The translations under genes were made by a program, and so were the position numbers. A stretch of DNA of 64,000 nt from Cryptomeria japonica (lineage: Eukaryota; Streptophyta; Pinopsida; Cupressales; Cupressaceae): positions 344,593,870 through 344,657,869 of the forward strand of contig NC_081412.1 of the NCBI RefSeq assembly GCF_030272615.1, in the 5' to 3' direction. The notes under the pieces are model-generated. The model was not told the origin of the DNA, searched no databases, and saw only the letters and a program-made list of their open reading frames with translations. Of this stretch, positions 12,405 through 23,816 are shown one piece after another. Position 1 is the stretch's first letter, and every line of letters starts with the position of its first letter.

Positions 12405-12640
12405 CATGTATCTAGCACTATCTACATTTTTGTACATACTTATAAGCATCTTTTTCCATAATAGGCCAGTAGTATCCAGTTCTTAATAGTTTTTGTGCTA
12501 GTGCAGGACCACTAGAATGTGCTCCACATATCCCATCATGTACCTCTTTGAAACAAAGTTGAGCTTCTTGAGAACTCAGACATCGAAGAAGGGTTCCATC
12601 CAAGCTCTTTCTATACAAAGTGTCAGTGATAATAGCATGT
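12405..12640 (-). pseudogene. Gypsy A integrase H2C2 zinc-binding segment
   Basis: The minus-strand frame 12,618-12,418 reads LYRKSLDGTLLRCLSS-type sequence, then EVHDGICGAHSSGP and LLRTGYYWPIMEKDA with a final Cys. These are the HX4H...C...C features of the integrase N-terminal finger typical of Tat elements. Intact over 66 residues; broken upstream. Confidence 0.85.
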
Positions 12641-12995
12641 CTAGATGCCTAACGGGTAAGTGTTTTTTGTTGATTTCTAGAAAGATCCAGAGACATATAT
12701 TGGTCATGTAGATATGCATATACTTCATTATACCATGGGGATTTAGGACCCACGATCACACACACATATTCAAATGATGGGATCTCATATGCTAGTATCA
12801 TCAATTGCTCTACAAGAACTCAAATTGGGTTTCATTGTTCAACATATCTAGTAGAGAACCTACAATCTCCATTGCATCCACTACCTTGTTTTGTGCTCTT
12901 GGTATCTACTCAAAAGTTATGTGACTAAAGTGTTTCTTGAAACCTTCCACCATCTAGTTGTAGGGCATCAATTTGTCATCCTTGGTGTTATAATC
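12641..12995 (-). pseudogene. Gypsy A second (archaeal-type) RNase H, C-terminal end
   Basis: The minus-strand translation shows KLMPYNQMVEGFKKHFSHIT followed by PRAQNKVVDAM, the helix and terminal signature (PR.QN..ADAL) of the extra RNase H found between RNase H and integrase in Tat elements. Several stops follow before the H2C2 segment. Similarity to gypsy B ends at about 12,995. Confidence 0.7.
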
Positions 12996-14422
12996 ATCAT
13001 TGAATTTGTGTTTTCATGCTTAAAATCATCATTGCTAAATAGGAAATAAGGACAATCATGAAATCCTTAACTATTAAACCAATCTCAAATGTAAATCGAT
13101 AGAATGAATGCATAAATGAAATGAAGTAAACAATTGAATAATTGAAAAACCCCCTCAATTGCATTGTAGCTTCCATTGTTCTTCTCATCTTTGTGGTATA
13201 GTGGCTCTCAAATATCATGCTGCTAACCTGCAAGTGACACAAAGATTCAAAGTTCGTGATTGTTGAAAACTGAGAAATGAGGTTGCTTTTATATATTTTT
13301 GGGTGAGATGGGGTGAGATTTGGAATTGAAGTGTTGATTGGTCTGTTAAGTAGATTGATTGAAGAGCAAGGATAACTTTAAGAAACCCACCCCTGGGTAA
13401 AGGTGTAAAATCCTGGAAAATCTTTCAATATTTTGGGGTAAAATACTTTTTTTTTTGTGAATTTTTCTGATTGCATAAGAATTGTACAAAAAATTAAGGC
13501 AAATATTTCACTTTTTGGGGGGAAAAGTAATAATTACACTGGCGATTTTGTTCATATTGCATGAAAAATGTGGAAAAATTAAGGTGAATCATTCATTATT
13601 TTGGGGGGAAAATAATAATTAAGGCTAATCTTCCATTACTAATTGGAGAAAAAAAATAATATAGCAAAGACATCACATCTTAGTTGTAAGTGTCCTGCAT
13701 ATCTGTATGAAATCTTTTAGCAAGCCACTTTTTGGTACGTATGAAATCTTGATCGAGGATTCTTTGCTATGATTTTGCATAGAGAACTCAAAACACTGCA
13801 TGTGTCAGAGGAAAAAAAATACGAAGGATAGCACATATTTAATATTCAATGAGAAGTTGCCACTATTAATTTGTGTTGAGGTTTGTGAATCATGTATAGG
13901 TGTCATGACTATTGTAATGAAATATTTATTGTGGAATGAGAGAAAAGTACATCTCACATAGATTAATAAAATATGTAGAATAATCCAAAGTATAGACCTG
14001 ACAGTCAATTGCCGCCACTTCGCAAATCGAGAAATAGGGTCATTATTTGTATGCTACATTTCAGAATGTAGAAGATATAAGTTATATCATTCGCATGTTG
14101 CATTTTAGAATGTAGAAGATAGACATTTTCTAGAGATAAGTTTTTTAGGAATTTTTATTGCCTTGCTAGCAGAGGTTTTAAAATGAAGTGCATAGAAGGT
14201 GCATCTAAATTCTGGCATAAGGAGATATGGCTAAAGGTTTGCAGATGACATGAAGTAAAGCAAATTAATTACTTACCTTGTAGCTAGAGGGTTATTAAAA
14301 TAGCCAAAGATAACCAAAGGCTTATTAAAAGACTCGAGTGGAACTGCATGCTTTGGCTATAGTTGCAAATAATTCCAATCTCTTTGGCAACCACCTTGTC
14401 CCTCTTATAATGGGTAGAATGC
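12996..14422. other. Unassigned AT-rich sequence with short repeats
   Basis: No supported gene. At 13,484-13,640 two to three copies of a segment containing AATTAAGG, TTTTGGGGGGAAAA and TAATAATTA recur at about 85-bp spacing. At 14,050-14,125 the string GCATTTTAGAATGTAGAAGAT occurs in two near copies. The segment 13,715-13,805 (CACTTTTTGG, ATGAAATCTTGAT, GTCAGAGGA) has a diverged partner at 33,275-33,360. Confidence 0.5.
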
Positions 14423-14899
14423 AGAGAGAAAGTTGGGTGAAGACACAGGAGATGCAGTTTTGGAGTCAAGCATCCCTTCTTGATCAAAACTCTCAAAATT
14501 GTCCCCTATTGGGAAATACAATGAGAATCTTGTATCCCGGTATTCTCTGCATCAAAAACCACAAATGTGTGATAGTGGCATGGCTCATAAGGTAGTTCAC
14601 ATTTATAGAAGCTTTCTATGTCTCTAAACCAAATCTTTCATGAATATTGGCTTGGAGGTTTTACGGAATTGCATTGTTGCAATACATGTTACACATTCTT
14701 GTAAAAGGACGATAGCTTGTTTCATTCCTTAAGATTATAAAAGGAATATCAAGGCTATGAAGAAGGATTCTATAATTTTCTCATCTCTGGGGAGAGTAGA
14801 ATTAGAAATGGGGCTTTGTCTTGTCTAGTGTGTAGGATGGTTTCATGGTGAAAGAATGTACACTTTCTTTCAATATTTTTTCAATTAGTTCATGAATAG
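14423..14899. repeat. Upstream flank of copia-2, duplicated on its other side
   Basis: About 477 bp starting AGAGAGAAAGTTGGGTGAAG, repeated with high similarity at 32,345-32,835. No coding function recognised. Both copies hold short open stretches on both strands without motifs. Confidence 0.85.
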
Positions 14900-16524
14900 T
14901 GTTGGCATTTGGCATAACTGATGCATTTGAAGGATGGTGATTGAACCGGTAGAGGATAAAAGACTGAGATTTTTTGGTTAGATGACATGATCAGTTATTT
15001 GTGTTGTCATTGATGGAAATTTATGTGAAATGATGTTTGATGATGATCACTGATGTTTTCTGATGTTTGGTTTGTCATCTAAGTGATTTGGTTTACTGGA
15101 GACAGGATTTACTGGTAGAGAACTAAAGTATGTGAAATAGGACTTTAACCGGTAAAATTGAAATTTTTTGCTTGAATCGGGCAATCGGTAATGTTTGGTG
15201 ATTTGAGGTTTGAATGGTGAACTTTATCATGGAAAGGAGTATCTAACCGAAACTGCATGTTGTGATGATTACTGGAAGAAGAGTTTCTAATTTTTGATGA
15301 AGTTTTGTTAAGGTTTTAGTAGGGTTTAAGTACCGATGAAGATATCATCAAACCGATAATGATTTATGCTATGGCGGTGATCGACGACGAGTCTACATGA
15401 AGGAGGTAATACAGCACAACTTGTGTGAAAATATTTGAATGTTGTTTTGGCATGTATTAAGGAAGATTTTCTTGGGAATCTGCAAAATGCTTAGTAGAGT
15501 GTTTTAAGATTTGACTTTGGTACAGATCAGATTTTTGTGATGAGTTATGATCAACCAACGGTTGATATTGCATTTTAATTTGATGTAATGGCCTGTATGA
15601 TTGATCTGAGATGATCTCTTATGATATATATTGTAATTCATGATGTAATTTAGGGTTTAGTGGCCGACCTAGTTGAGATGGCTATTTATGTTGACACGGT
15701 TGATGTTCATTATGTCGGTGGTCTTAGAGAATGTGTTGAGCTGTCCAAGTGAAGTGTGAAATCCACCTAAGAGTTGCAAAGTGTTGACCATAACTAGATC
15801 TGATTTAGCAAGAAGAGAAGTGTAAGTAACAAATCTTTTTCTTACTGTTGTTCCCTAATAGTTGCAGCAGGTTAAATCCCTTAACCGGGTAGGTCCTAAC
15901 ATGCCTTAAACATTTAAGTCCCCTAATAGGGTAACTCTCAAAAGAGTGTTAAATCCTCTCATAAGGTTGGTCCTAATAGGTCATCAAGCTCCTAACCAGG
16001 CTACTAGGCAAATCACTTAACTGGGTGACTCCTAACAAGGTGTATTGTAAGATCCTAACAGGGCATACTTCAATAGAGTATAAATACTTGTGGGTAACAA
16101 CTCCCACTATGGTCTTTCCCATTTGGGTTTCCACATCAAAAACTTATGGTGTTCATGTGTGGAATTTTTCATGTGATGTTCTTGTTTATATTTCATTTTG
16201 TGCATTATTTCTAAGATACCAGTTATGTTGTTTTATCATAAGTTTATCAGAGGTTACCGGTATTGATAAGTTGCTAGAGAAATCATATGATCAAATTGAT
16301 ATGATTGCTTAAGTGGGAAAAGTATTGATAGTTGTGATAAATAATTTGATAAATGTGTTAAGAAAATCTGATCAAGAGGTTGTTAGATCTAATTAAAGAA
16401 GTTGAGATATTTGTTAATTGGTTTCAATTATGATATAAGTTTTTTATTTATTTAAAGTTTTAATTTGTCTTAGAACCGATTCACCCCCCCTCTCAGTATT
16501 AACTAGAACATCATAGAATTAACA
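14900..16524 (+). repeat. Copia-2 5' LTR
   Basis: A 1.6-kb LTR starting TGTTGGCATTTGGC and ending GAATTAACA just before the primer site; homologous to 30,763-32,344. The downstream part (15,865-16,080) is a run of short motifs such as CTTAACCGGGT, GGTCCTAACA and AACAGGG, also seen in the 3' copy. Confidence 0.92.
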
Positions 16525-16526
16525 AT

Positions 16527-16538
16527 TGGTATCAGATC
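16527..16538 (+). other. Copia-2 primer-binding site (initiator tRNA-Met)
   Basis: TGGTATCAGATC lies two bases after the LTR and matches TGGTATCAGAGC except at one base. Confidence 0.88.
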
Positions 16539-16598
16539 TTTGGTCCTCTGTGTGCATAAAGCCTAACCGCTTGAGGAAAAGATTCTGAGGAAGTCAAG

Positions 16599-17474
16599 AT
16601 GATGAAGAAAGAGGGTCCTAAGTTCAACAAGGAGAACTATAAGATCTGGAAAGACAAAAAGAAGATCTACATTAAAGGTCTTGGTGCAGAATATTGGAAG
16701 CAAGTTGAAACAAGATATGTTGCTCCTACTACTACTCCCTTGACATCGGATGAACTTAAAGAACAGCAAGAGAACATGCAAGCCTTAGAAGCTATTGTAA
16801 GTACTTTGTCTAATTCAAAATTAATTAATGTTCAAGGAATCAAAACTGCACAATAGGTATGGGAAAAGCTAGACACAATCTATGGAGGAGATGAGCATGT
16901 ACAAAGAGCCAAAGAGAAAATCTTGAGAGGAAATTTGTTGGCTGCATAAAGAGTGTTGGAGGTAAAATAGAAGATGATTCTATAAGAGTATCTGCAATCC
17001 AAGAACTTAGATCTATTTCAAAGGATAAGGTAACTGTTTGATTCATTGATTGGTAAGCTTACATCTTTTGAGTTAAATAGTATTGACAATAGTGTGACAA
17101 AATCTACTGAATATGCCTTTAAAGCTTCTGTTACCAGTTCATCTACTAGAAAAATGAAATATATATGTCAAAATCATGAGTGCGGGACAAGTCATGGATT
17201 TAATCGGGGAAATGAAGACAATGAAGATCAAGTGATGGAACTTGAGGCATTGTTAGAAAAGAGATTTCGAAGAGGCACTGGTAAGTATAAAGGAAAGATA
17301 CCTTTGAAGTGTTTCTCTTGTAGTAAAATTGGTCATATTACTGCTAATTTCCCTAACACTGATAAGAAAGAAAAGTTTAGAAGATTTGAAGGAAAGGGCA
17401 AGAAACATTGTTATGTTGCAGTAGATGAAGGTGTGACCGATGAGGAGTCTGAAGATGAAGATGACAATGAATAA
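16599..17474 (+). pseudogene. Copia-2 Gag
   Basis: Begins at the double ATG at 16,599 (KKEGPKFNKENYKIWKDK), about 60 bases after the primer site, matching copia Gag openings (FNGENY..W). A conserved VWEKLDTIYGGD segment follows a TAG at 16,854. Several further stops lie up to about 17,040. An open stretch of 142 residues (17,046-17,474) then carries the zinc knuckle CFSCSKIGHITANF, where the last Cys is Phe, and an acidic tail (VTDEESEDEDDNE). It is a decayed nucleocapsid precursor. Confidence 0.88.
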
Positions 17475-17561
17475 ATTGTGTTTGTAGTTGTAAAGGAGGA
17501 ACTATTCGATGAAAAGGCACTAGTATCTCATATAGAGAATAGTGATGAGTGGATTGTAGAC
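17475..17561 (+). pseudogene. Copia-2 protease, 5' part up to the insertion
   Basis: In the phase continuing Gag the sequence reads to SDEWIVD, where D is the catalytic Asp of the DSG triad. The nested element enters within this codon. The rest of the protease resumes at 27,269 as SGFSHHMTGDKSKF. Confidence 0.85.
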
Positions 17562-18885
17562 TGTAGACACCTAAAAATGGTCAACGCTTGCGGAGTCATA
17601 CTTTAACATTGGCGCATTGCCTTATTTTAGGTTTTTGCGTCGCATTAACATTTCTTCTATGTTGCATACTTGGTCTTTATCATTTGTGAGCATCAAGTCC
17701 TTCTTCTGCATTCCTCATTTTTATCACTTTTGAATTAGGGTTTTGTCCTCTTATCAATCTTGTCGTTTTGAGATCGATTTGTCATCGATCCTCGTCTTTG
17801 TCAATCTCATCAATTTTGCAATCGATTTGTCATCGATCCTTGTCCTCTTCAATCATGTCAATTGGCGCATATCAATTTGGTCTCTTTATCAATATTGGTC
17901 AATTTGTCAACCAATCTCAATTGTTTATCAATCAAATCATTTATCAAGTCAGAATCATGATCAAATCGAATCTACATCAATTATCTTTTGTCAAGACCTA
18001 ATCTTCTAAGGTTTTATGATTTATTCATTTAATCTTGTTTGGCATTTTCCCTCTAGGTTAAATAATTTATTTATTTATCCTAAGTCTTCTTGTCACAATT
18101 AAATATTTATTTAATTGGCTAATTAATTCCCCCTCTTTTTGTGAATTAATTAATGAATGAAAAATTATTAATTAATTCACCTATTTTTCTAATTTCATCA
18201 ATTTCTAATTTCCTAATTTCCAATTCATCATTTCTAACCTTATTTCTATTTTCCTGATTCCTAATTTCCACCTCATTTTCTAAATTCAATTTCCACCTAA
18301 TCAATTTCTCTCTAGTCTCTCCCTATTTTTGTGCTTCGGTGGAAGCATGAATTTCTCATGCGTCATACCATTGGCATAGCAAGATGTCATAGGCTTTTAG
18401 TCCTCTAACCTTTGCATTGGCAATATGTCATAATTCATGACATAGAAGGTGTCATAACCTTCTTCTTTCCACTCAATTGTGCCATTTTTGAAATCAATTG
18501 CCTCTAATATCAATTTCATGCTAATCTTGTCCTCTCTCCAATTTGTCTATAAATTGGATGAATTTCTTCAATCAAAGCCGTTGGTCGAATCAATCACGCT
18601 TCTAGTACCCTTATGCTGTCATCTCGTCTTGTCTACTTGCTTTCACATCATGCTTATGCACTAGTAGGTGAGATCCACAAACAAAGCTATTTGAAGGAGA
18701 AAGAAGGACAATGGAGCCACATGAAGGAGACATCTGCATTTGGTTTGCTTAGTTTTCAATCTTGAATGTCTTGTTTTCATGTTTTCATTGAATGTAATTA
18801 AGATTGGTCATTGCAATTGAGTTTTCATGATTGAACTAGGCTAATGTTTATGTTTCTTTGATGATTTCCACATTTCCTATCTACA
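17562..18885 (+). repeat. 5' LTR of the nested non-autonomous element
   Basis: 1,324 bp, nearly identical to 25,948-27,268, with one 3-bp length difference near 17,700. It contains clustered TTGTCATCGATC / ATCGATTTGTCATC motifs at 17,770-17,850. Confidence 0.95.
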
Positions 18886-21041
18886 TTAATTAGTGAACCC
18901 GATGTGAACTAACCCCCTAACCATGCTTTTGAGTGCTTTTGAGTTGATTTGCAGGTGAAAAACTCAAGAAATAGGGTAATGCAGGGCTTTCTGGGCACTT
19001 ATGCGCCTATGTAGGAGAGTTCTACGCCTGTGTCAAGCAATTTGCGCCTGTGTCAAGGACTTCTGTGCCTATGTCAAAGGGATCTACACTTGTGTTACTG
19101 CATTCTATGCCTGTGTTACTGCATTTTGCGCCTGTGTAAGACATTCTGCGCCTGTGTAAGGCCAGAAACAGAGGTAAAAGGCACTGTTTTTACTTGCAAA
19201 TTGCTTTATTTTGCATTCTACTTCTGCTTTTTGGTTTTTCTTTGGTACTGATTCTCTATGCAGCACCTTGGCATTACGCATGGCAAAGATAAAAATGAAA
19301 CTACTAACAAAGTTTATGTAGGTTTGCTAGTCAAAGACCAAACAAATCAAACTTTTAACTTGATGATTTTGCAAGTTGCCTTGTATTTCAACCTAAACTT
19401 TGTGTTTGTAATTCATAATTAGGCACCTAGTATGATTGCTAAGTAGGATGGAATGAACGTGTGTTTGCTTTGATTGTTGAGTTTGACATTGGAGTAGGAG
19501 AGTATGCTCTCATCCTTCTTAGGGTGATCAGAAATCCAGATCTTCGATACCATTCTCATGGCTCAGATTGTTTGTTACCTTTAGAGGGCCTGCCTTCCCA
19601 ACCATTTTCTTTCTTTTGCAAGCAAGTGACAATCGTGAGAAGGGAATGACCCAAAGTGAGCACAGCCAGAGTACCCTAGTATTCTAACTCACTATAAATA
19701 AATACCTGATGAGCGAAAGCTTTGAAGGAAGGGTTACGTGGGAATTGTAGTTACTTGGGAAGTGATGACCCTTGAACTCTTTCTCATATCAACATCTAAG
19801 TAGGGCCTCATGGTCTAAATCATGCTTGTGCGACTACATTTTTTTGGTATCTTGGTGGGCTTAATGTCTCAATCATGCTTGCGTGACACCAAGGAGTAAC
19901 GCTTAACAGAAATCCTTACTAAACACCTTGTATTTAGAGGCCAAAAATCCTTCTAGTTGCTTGAGAAGGACATGTTTGGATACTTGGAAGAGATACTAAG
20001 TTCACCATGGGGAGATTTCCATGGGGACTAATGCTTGGCTGCCTTGAGAAGTGAGTGTCGTGGAGGGGAGCCCGTGGGGTCAAGCATCTATGTATTCTCC
20101 TTAAATCTCATAACGAGTCTACCTCTCAAGTACCTACTGTCCTTGCCATCCATAAGAAATGTGTGAATGAGCATGATTGTCTTGAGTCTAAGTTGAAGTA
20201 TCTTGTCTTCTTTGCTTTTCAAAAGTTGAGTTGTGTCTCATTTCAAAAACAAGACAAATTGATTCAAAACAAGGTTAAACACAAGAATATTTCATTCAAC
20301 AAAGTTCAAAACACCTTCAAACATGGTTGTCAAACATTTTTCAAAATCTTGTCTCAACATTCATGTCACTTAGATTTAGGTTCATCCTAGGTTTGCATTT
20401 TGCAAATTCATTGTCAATTACCAAGGTTAAGTTTCACCTAGGTCATACTCCTTTGCATATCAATAAGGGTCATCCATTTTGCATGTGTCCTCTTGCATTA
20501 GAGTAATACCATTTCATAATTCAACCTTAGGTTTTGCCTTAGGTTGACATTGTCATACATTTGCATTTGCATACCCTAGGTTTCTTCATTAAGCTTAGGT
20601 CATTATCATATCATATTAGGGTCATTTGCATAGTAATTGTCCCTTTGCATATAGTGTCAAAACTAGGTTTTGTTATACTTGAGTAATGCAAATTTTGATA
20701 AACCCTAAGTCATTGTTAAGAAGTCTAGACCTTATCAAACTTTTGTCTTTTTGTCATCAATGTCATTTGGTGAAACCTAGCTTAGTATCCAAGCATATAG
20801 GGGAGACATTGTCATTTTGTCCTTTTGTCACTTGGTCCTTTTGTCCTTTGAGGTCTAGACGTCATTTCATTTTCCTAAGGGTCTCTTTCTTAGATTTGCA
20901 TCCAAAAGTTTGTCCAAAATCTTGAAAAAAGAACAAAAACATAGGATGCATTCTTGCCATAGATTGCATTTTCGTCTATTTAGTTGCATATCATACATCA
21001 TCCTTTTAAAATCAAAAATCCCAAAAAAATTGCATAGTGAC
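18886..21041 (+). other. Leader region of the nested element with a 21-bp repeat array
   Basis: Non-coding by my reading. Immediately after the LTR the sequence GTGAACCCGATGTGAAC is the probable primer-binding site, but I could not assign the tRNA. At 19,002-19,167 about eight imperfect copies of a 21-bp unit with core GCGCCTGTGT recur. Between 19,450 and 20,100 are unique-looking GC-richer stretches; 20,390-20,900 is rich in CTAGGTTT and TTTGCAT motifs. Several short frames occur but none shows a domain. Confidence 0.6.
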
Positions 21042-23816
21042 ATGTCTATTGAAACAAGGTTCCAAGCACCAATGATGCAACAAAGTTTGACATATCAACC
21101 GACAATGCAATCACAATTCTATCCAACCCAACAACAAAGCAACATTGATCAAACTTTTTATGATGAAACAAGTCTCCAAATACAAAAACTAGAGGAGAAA
21201 CTAGCTCAAGAAGAGGAGATATTGGAACAAAGAGTGAAAAACATTGAGAAGAATAGATCACAAATGTCCAAAATGTTTCAAAAATTTCCAGGTCAAAATC
21301 CAAAGATTGAGCCAATTGATGTAAGATCTCTTCTTGAATGATCAGACATACCAGCTCTCCTCTCCCAAATAGAGATGATGAAACAATTTCAAGAAAGGAG
21401 ACAACATAAATTTCAACATTATGTGCCTCCACAACAAGAACAAGAAGGTGTTTATTATCAATCAGATTTTCAACCAATACAACCAATGGTTCAACCAATT
21501 GTTCAACCAATACAACCAATGGTCCAATTTCAACAATATGTCCAACCAACTATACAATGTCCACAAATGGTTCAACCAATGGTGGAATATCAATGTCAAC
21601 AACCACAACCAAATATTCAAAAACAAAGGTTGCAGCACACACCAACCCAAGTTTCAAACATGTCAGAACAATTGAACCAAGTCCAATATCAAAACATGAC
21701 ATTAGATCAGAACCAACTCCTTGCCAAACAAGTTCAAATTCCAGATACAACTATGTCAAAACCTCGAAAGAAAGGTGGCTTTATTGCAATGATCTTAAGG
21801 AAACTACCAAGTGAGTTCTTTGAGGAAGATCAAGATAATACAATTATGTCTAGCAATGCCTCATCCCCTCGCAAGCAAATTGACTCTCTAGTGGCATCTA
21901 TCCCTACACCTCTAGAAGTTTCACAAGAACCTTCCATATTGTCCTCATCAAACAATACACCCAAGGATGAAATTACCCAAGGGCTATCCATAATTGATTG
22001 CCACGATAATCCAATTCATGATGCACATCCTTGTCATGTTTTAGAAATACAAGACCCAATCCCACCATGCACTTTATTGCCATTACCTATTTTAGAGGAC
22101 CCCATTCGAAGTCCCTCTTCCTCATGTTCAAGCATTGATTTCTTGCCAAAATCCATCACAAATGTTCAAAGTGCATTTCCTTCATGCCAAACCATTGATC
22201 CCTTGTCAAAATCCCCCATGCATATCCAAAGTCTAACCCCATGTCAAGAGGATAATTTAGAGCATAAAGAAACGCGTGTTAAAATAGATCAAGATAAAGA
22301 TCCTGAAACCTTATCATCCCATCCAATTGTTGACCAGGATCTCATCTTCCCAGAAACTCATGATGATTCCCCTATTCTTGTCCATCCTATCCAAAGTCCT
22401 ATTGACACTCCATTCCCTGGGCAAGATCAAGATATCCTAGTTCATCCAATCCCAAACGATCCCCTTCCATTTCATGAACACAATGTCCTTTCAAATCCCA
22501 TTGACATTCCACTTCCTGAGAAAGATCAAGATATCCTTTCCATCCTTTATGATGATCCCATTGAAAGTCAAGAGAAAAGCACCTTTAAAGAGGATTCCAA
22601 TGATCTTCCTCCTTGTCAAGATCAAATTATTCCTTTAGATCCTCCACAAGATCCACTTGTTCCTCCATCTCCTTGTCCTAATGCTCCATATACACTCCAA
22701 GATCGCATTTCTTTTGATGATCCCATTATTTTTCCCATTCCATCTCTTGAAGAGCCTGTCATTGAACCATGTCCACTACACAATCCTAGTCCCCCTCATG
22801 ATTCTAACGTGTCAGTGCAAGATGTTCATGAGCCCTCAACATGCACAATGGGTTCTTCCACTTTGGTGAAATCCGATCTACTTCAAGATCTCATTATTTC
22901 TCTCATATCATATCCACCTCATAATGGACTCGCGTCTTCTTCCCAAAGAAAAGAGTATCCTACAAGTCAAGATATTCATAAAGGCAAAGGAGTAGATCTC
23001 CATAAGCAAGAATCCCTTCATGTCAAAGAAGATATTAAGGGTCATGTCTATATCCCTCCATCAAAATCAAAACATACACCTTCCCCATCATACCTTCCAT
23101 CCATCTTAGGTCCTTATATTCCTTCATCCTCTATGCAAGGTCAGCAAAGGCACACATCCTTAAGTAAATTTCATCCATCCAAAAGAATTCCATTTCATTC
23201 ATATCCATCCATGCATTCCTTTCCCCCTCCAAGCAATTTGGATGCCAAGTATAAAATTCATAAGTCTAGAAATCCACATGTATTCAAGGATCAACATGTC
23301 CAATCTAATCAACATGTCAAAGCAATGAAAAATATGAGCCAAAAAGAAAAGGAAAAATCGAAAAGGTCACAAAGGCCCATTGCTAAAAAACAAAATTCAA
23401 AATCTATATGGGTTCCTAAATCCCTTGTGCAAGCAATGCAGGAACCACAAAAGCATGAAAAATCAAAAACCATGTGGATCCCTGAGCAGCTCCTTGAAGT
23501 ACAAAAGCCTAAAGAAACATCAAAATTGGCATCTAAAATTTATATTCCTCCATCCAAACATTCCAAGTCTATTCCTCCATCACCTTCTTTATCCATTTTG
23601 GGCCCTTATGTCCCAAAATCCATAGCCTTTCCTTCGTCAAAATCTCAATATCCAAAATACGTCTTTCCTCCATCAGTCCATCAGCCCTCAAGGTGTGTGC
23701 CAATGTCGATCTTGCCTTCATTTCCATCCACTGAAGCCCAATTCTTCCAATACCCTACCTATTATCCAATGCATATTTTCCATCCTTCCATCCCTTTGAT
23801 CCAATCCTTTGCATAA
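21042..23816 (+). pseudogene. Long Gln/Pro/Ser-rich frame of the nested element, one in-frame stop
   Basis: Unrecognised protein of about 925 codons. The start at 21,042 (MSIETRFQAPMMQQ) is the first ATG after the leader that begins sustained open sequence; the same phase is open from 20,910. A single TGA at 21,339-21,341 separates residues 1-99 from the rest, and the next ATG is at 21,375. N-terminal: a Gln-rich stretch, then a charged probable coiled coil (KLEEKLAQEEEILEQRVKN, about residues 48-80). Then Gln-Pro repeats of the type QPMVQPIVQPIQ (21,470-21,620). The middle is Pro/Asp/Ser-rich with recurring DQDxxxHPI and DIPLP phrases, probably disordered. The C-terminal third has repeats of YIPPSK, LGPYIPS/LGPYVPK and IWVPK/MWIPE. 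No zinc knuckle, protease or polymerase motif. It could be a highly diverged Gag or an element-specific accessory protein. Confidence 0.7.

Larger units (their letters stand above)
1..12995 (-). mobile_element. Tat-type Ty3/gypsy retrotransposon 'gypsy A', partial and interrupted
   Basis: Read on the minus strand, the element gives the end of an archaeal-type RNase H (about 12,995-12,640), an H2C2 zinc-binding segment, an integrase core and an integrase C-terminus (to about 4,270). A reading frame of opposite polarity (1 to about 1,570) lies beyond pol. This order plus a second RNase H is the established layout of the Tat lineage. Reverse transcriptase and the 5' LTR are absent on the right, where similarity to gypsy B ends near 12,995. 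The 3' LTR would lie left of the window. The same order recurs in gypsy B at 50-61.5 kb, which is how the boundaries were set. Stops in every domain show it is dead. Interrupted by copia-1 (4,671-10,690) and a solo LTR (11,246-12,399). Confidence 0.8.

Noticed and set aside
21046-21549. A 167-codon minus-strand frame rich in Val/Leu
   Set aside because: It is the antisense of the Gln/Pro-rich repeat (codons for Gln and Pro reversed) and has no independent support.
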